Source: an uncultured Eubacterium sp.
Lineage (GTDB): Bacteria > Bacillota > Clostridia > Peptostreptococcales > Anaerovoracaceae
Length of the DNA: 6,683 nt
Reading direction: 5' to 3'
Assembly: GCA_900542385.1 (NCBI GenBank)
Contig: UQNP01000103.1
Location: 1 to 6,683 of the forward strand
Shown: positions 5,255-6,683 of the stretch, one piece after another
Numbering within the stretch: the first letter of the stretch is position 1
Layout: every line of letters starts with the position of its first letter
The notes under the pieces: model-generated
Databases searched by the model: none
The model's input: only the letters and a program-made list of their open reading frames with translations
Told to the model about the DNA's origin: nothing
Made by a program: the position numbers and the translations under genes

Positions 5255-5731
5255 ATGACAAAGACTGTAATGAACGAACAGAAGACTATAGCTCTGATAG
5301 CTCACGATCATCAGAAGGAAGAGCTTGTCGAGTGGTGCATAAAAAATCAGGATGAATTGAAGAAGCATTTCCTTTGTGGGACCGGAACTACATCGAAACT
5401 CATAGCAGATGCCACCAAACTGCCGGTAAAGGCTTATAAGAGCGGACCGCTTGGGGGAGATCAGCAGATAGGCGCAAGGATAGCTGAAGGCGACATAGAT
5501 ATGATGATATTCTTCTGGGACCCGCTGGAAGCGCAGCCTCACGATCCTGATGTCAAGGCTCTGCTCAGGATAGCTGTCGTATATGATATTCCTGTAGCCA
5601 CCAACAGAGCGACTGCGGATTTCTTAATATCTTCGGAATATATGAATTCGCCTTATACGCATGAGGTTTTTGACTTCAAATCGGAGATAGAAGAAGACTC
5701 TGAAAGGATCATACTGAGATCGGAAAGATAA
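5255..5731 (+). CDS. mgsA: Methylglyoxal synthase
   Basis: MgsA converts dihydroxyacetone phosphate to methylglyoxal and phosphate, a cytosolic bypass of lower glycolysis used when sugar phosphates build up and phosphate is short. The 158-residue length is normal. Nearly every family motif is visible: ALIAHDH (13-19), phosphate-binding GTGTT (42-46), [12 protein letters not shown] (63-74) with the catalytic Asp D69, FFWDPL (86-91) with D89, [11 protein letters not shown] (95-105) with H96 and D99, and [12 protein letters not shown] (112-123). These match E. coli D71, D91, H98 and D101. The start at 5255 has AGGAGGGG with GGAGG 8 bases upstream; an ATG at 5251 is in another frame. It has a likely promoter of its own and ends at a strong two-way terminator. 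Confidence 0.97.
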   Translation: MTKTVMNEQKTIALIAHDHQKEELVEWCIKNQDELKKHFLCGTGTTSKLIADATKLPVKAYKSGPLGGDQQIGARIAEGDIDMMIFFWDPLEAQPHDPDVKALLRIAVVYDIPVATNRATADFLISSEYMNSPYTHEVFDFKSEIEEDSERIILRSER

Positions 5732-5778
5732 AAATACCTGCATGGAAATATGCGAAAGCATGATCCGGCAGGTATTTT
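5731..5778. terminator. Bidirectional terminator between mgsA and the PHP-domain gene
   Basis: AAAATACCTGC (5731-5741) and GCAGGTATTTT (5768-5778) form a perfect 11-base-pair stem starting at the last base of the mgsA stop codon. Inside it, GGA/TCC and then ATGC/GCAT closed by a GAAA tetraloop continue the rod. On the plus strand it is followed by TATTTTATATTGTCTTTGTT, and on the minus strand by TATTTTTATCTTT. It therefore suits termination of both convergent genes. The remaining bases to 5853 show nothing else. Confidence 0.9.
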
Positions 5779-5853
5779 ATATTGTCTTTGTTTTTCGGTA
5801 TTTTATTTTGACCCTGTTATCTGATAATCCGCTTCTATGCAGCGTTTTATAAA

Positions 5854-6636
5854 TCAGTGTATATGAAAGAGTGTGGACAGCTTGCGATGATGGTATATTC
5901 TGTATGGGTATACGATCTTGCCGAGACCTCTGTTGTATATTTTGAATCCCATGCGTCCTATCCAATGTTCTTTTCGCTTTGCTTTTTTTGTGATATTGCG
6001 TTCTGTTCCGTAAGCCTGTAAGGCAGCGCCGTTTTGTACAGCGTATATAAAATCATTGTTGTTCTTTATATTCGCATTGATTTCGGTGCATGCCATCCCG
6101 ATATAGTCCGGAACATGAGAATCAGAGCCTGCGAAAGTCGGAAGGTTTAAATTTGAAGCAAGTCTTGAAGCCCGCTTGTTGGATTCCGGAAATTCACAGG
6201 TGTTGAAAGCTTCGATGAAATCCATTTTTTTCAAAAGCGATCTGTCCATCTGTTTGAATCCCATGGCGCTCGATGTGGATACGCCGAAAGGATGAGCCGG
6301 ACCTAAGATCCCTCCCAGGGAATGAACGATTTTTATAAGAGCTTTGCAGCTCATTCCTCTTATACGCAGTATAGGCAGATACACCTCGTCAGGCATTATC
6401 ACGAGGATATGTCCAGCGTCCCGAGTATCGTATTCGAGTCCTCTTATAACAGTAAGATTTTTATATTTTGGATTTTTTCTGATAGCGTCCCACGCTCTGC
6501 ATCCCTTGTAGCTGTTGTGATCTGATATCATGAAACCGTCAAAACCGAGTTTCATAAATTTGTCTGCATATTCGGCAACTGATACTTTGGAGTCGATGGA
6601 ACCTTCTTTCGTATGACAGTGTAAATCGAATTTCAA
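5854..6636 (-). CDS. PHP-domain metal-dependent phosphoesterase
   Basis: The 260-residue protein has a complete PHP domain, the metal-dependent phosphoesterase fold also found in DNA polymerase exonucleases and histidinol phosphatase. The ligands are visible in order: DLHCHT at 4-9 (H6, H8), ISDHN at 37-41 (D39, H40), E68 in RGLEYDT, H76, GPAHPFG at 112-118 (H115), E142 in IEAFN, and GSDSH at 170-174 (D172, H174). The last 45 residues or so form a basic, aromatic tail of unknown role. No signal peptide or membrane segment is seen, so it is probably cytosolic. The start is TTG at 6634-6636, with GAGG 8 bases upstream and no in-frame ATG nearby; MKFDLHCHT is the usual way such proteins begin. 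The gene converges on mgsA with a shared terminator. The substrate is unknown. The 47 bases upstream are A/T-rich and hold no convincing full promoter. Confidence 0.9.
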   Translation of the reverse strand: MKFDLHCHTKEGSIDSKVSVAEYADKFMKLGFDGFMISDHNSYKGCRAWDAIRKNPKYKNLTVIRGLEYDTRDAGHILVIMPDEVYLPILRIRGMSCKALIKIVHSLGGILGPAHPFGVSTSSAMGFKQMDRSLLKKMDFIEAFNTCEFPESNKRASRLASNLNLPTFAGSDSHVPDYIGMACTEINANIKNNNDFIYAVQNGAALQAYGTERNITKKAKRKEHWIGRMGFKIYNRGLGKIVYPYRIYHHRKLSTLFHIH

Positions 6637-6683
6637 ATTTATCGCCTCTATTTGTATTGGTGTTTATAAAAGATATATTGATA

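Noticed and set aside
1..6683. Mobile element, defence system, CRISPR array or phage remnant
   Set aside because: No transposase, integrase, direct terminal repeats, spacer-repeat pattern or change in base or codon use was seen; nearly all the DNA is explained by housekeeping or common accessory genes.

Overview
The window looks like ordinary chromosomal DNA from a low-to-moderate-GC anaerobic Firmicute of the class Clostridia. The reasons are strong AAGGAGG-type ribosome binding sites, TTG as an occasional start codon, consensus TTGACA/TATAAT promoters, a lipoprotein of Gram-positive style, a short clostridial-type Fur-family repressor, and CoaB and CoaC encoded as two separate proteins. Isoleucine is written mostly as ATA (15 of 18 codons in coaC) and arginine largely as AGA/AGG, which would fit groups such as Eubacteriales Family XIII. 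The genus assignment is inference only.

Left part (1-2194), all on the minus strand and so read from right to left. A secreted lipoprotein of unknown function (1631-2194) is followed by a Bcr/CflA-type MFS drug-efflux transporter with a TTG start (276-1481), then by the N-terminal part of a Fur/PerR-family repressor (1-179) that runs off the window. The repressor has its own consensus promoter with a dyad over it. The only convincing transporter promoter overlaps the lipoprotein stop codon, and a complete intrinsic terminator lies between that promoter and the transporter start. The transporter may therefore be controlled by conditional termination.

Middle part (2195-5128), plus strand. Back-to-back divergent promoters sit at about 2277-2348. 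The rightward one has perfect -35 and -10 hexamers and drives a tight three-gene operon: coaB (phosphopantothenate-cysteine ligase), coaC (phosphopantothenoylcysteine decarboxylase) and thrC (threonine synthase). The first two are consecutive steps of coenzyme A synthesis. thrC begins at the base after the coaC stop, has no visible promoter of its own, and the operon leader is too short for a T-box.

Right part (5129-6683). A hairpin that probably ends the operon overlaps a likely promoter for mgsA (methylglyoxal synthase, 5255-5731). A strong hairpin with T-runs on both sides separates mgsA from a convergent minus-strand gene for a PHP-domain metal-dependent phosphoesterase (5854-6636), which also begins with TTG.

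I see no RNA genes, insertion sequences, CRISPR arrays, phage genes or defence cassettes. No clearly new system is present. The best candidates for something undescribed are regulatory: the terminator-bearing leader of the efflux gene and the structured leader of the lipoprotein.
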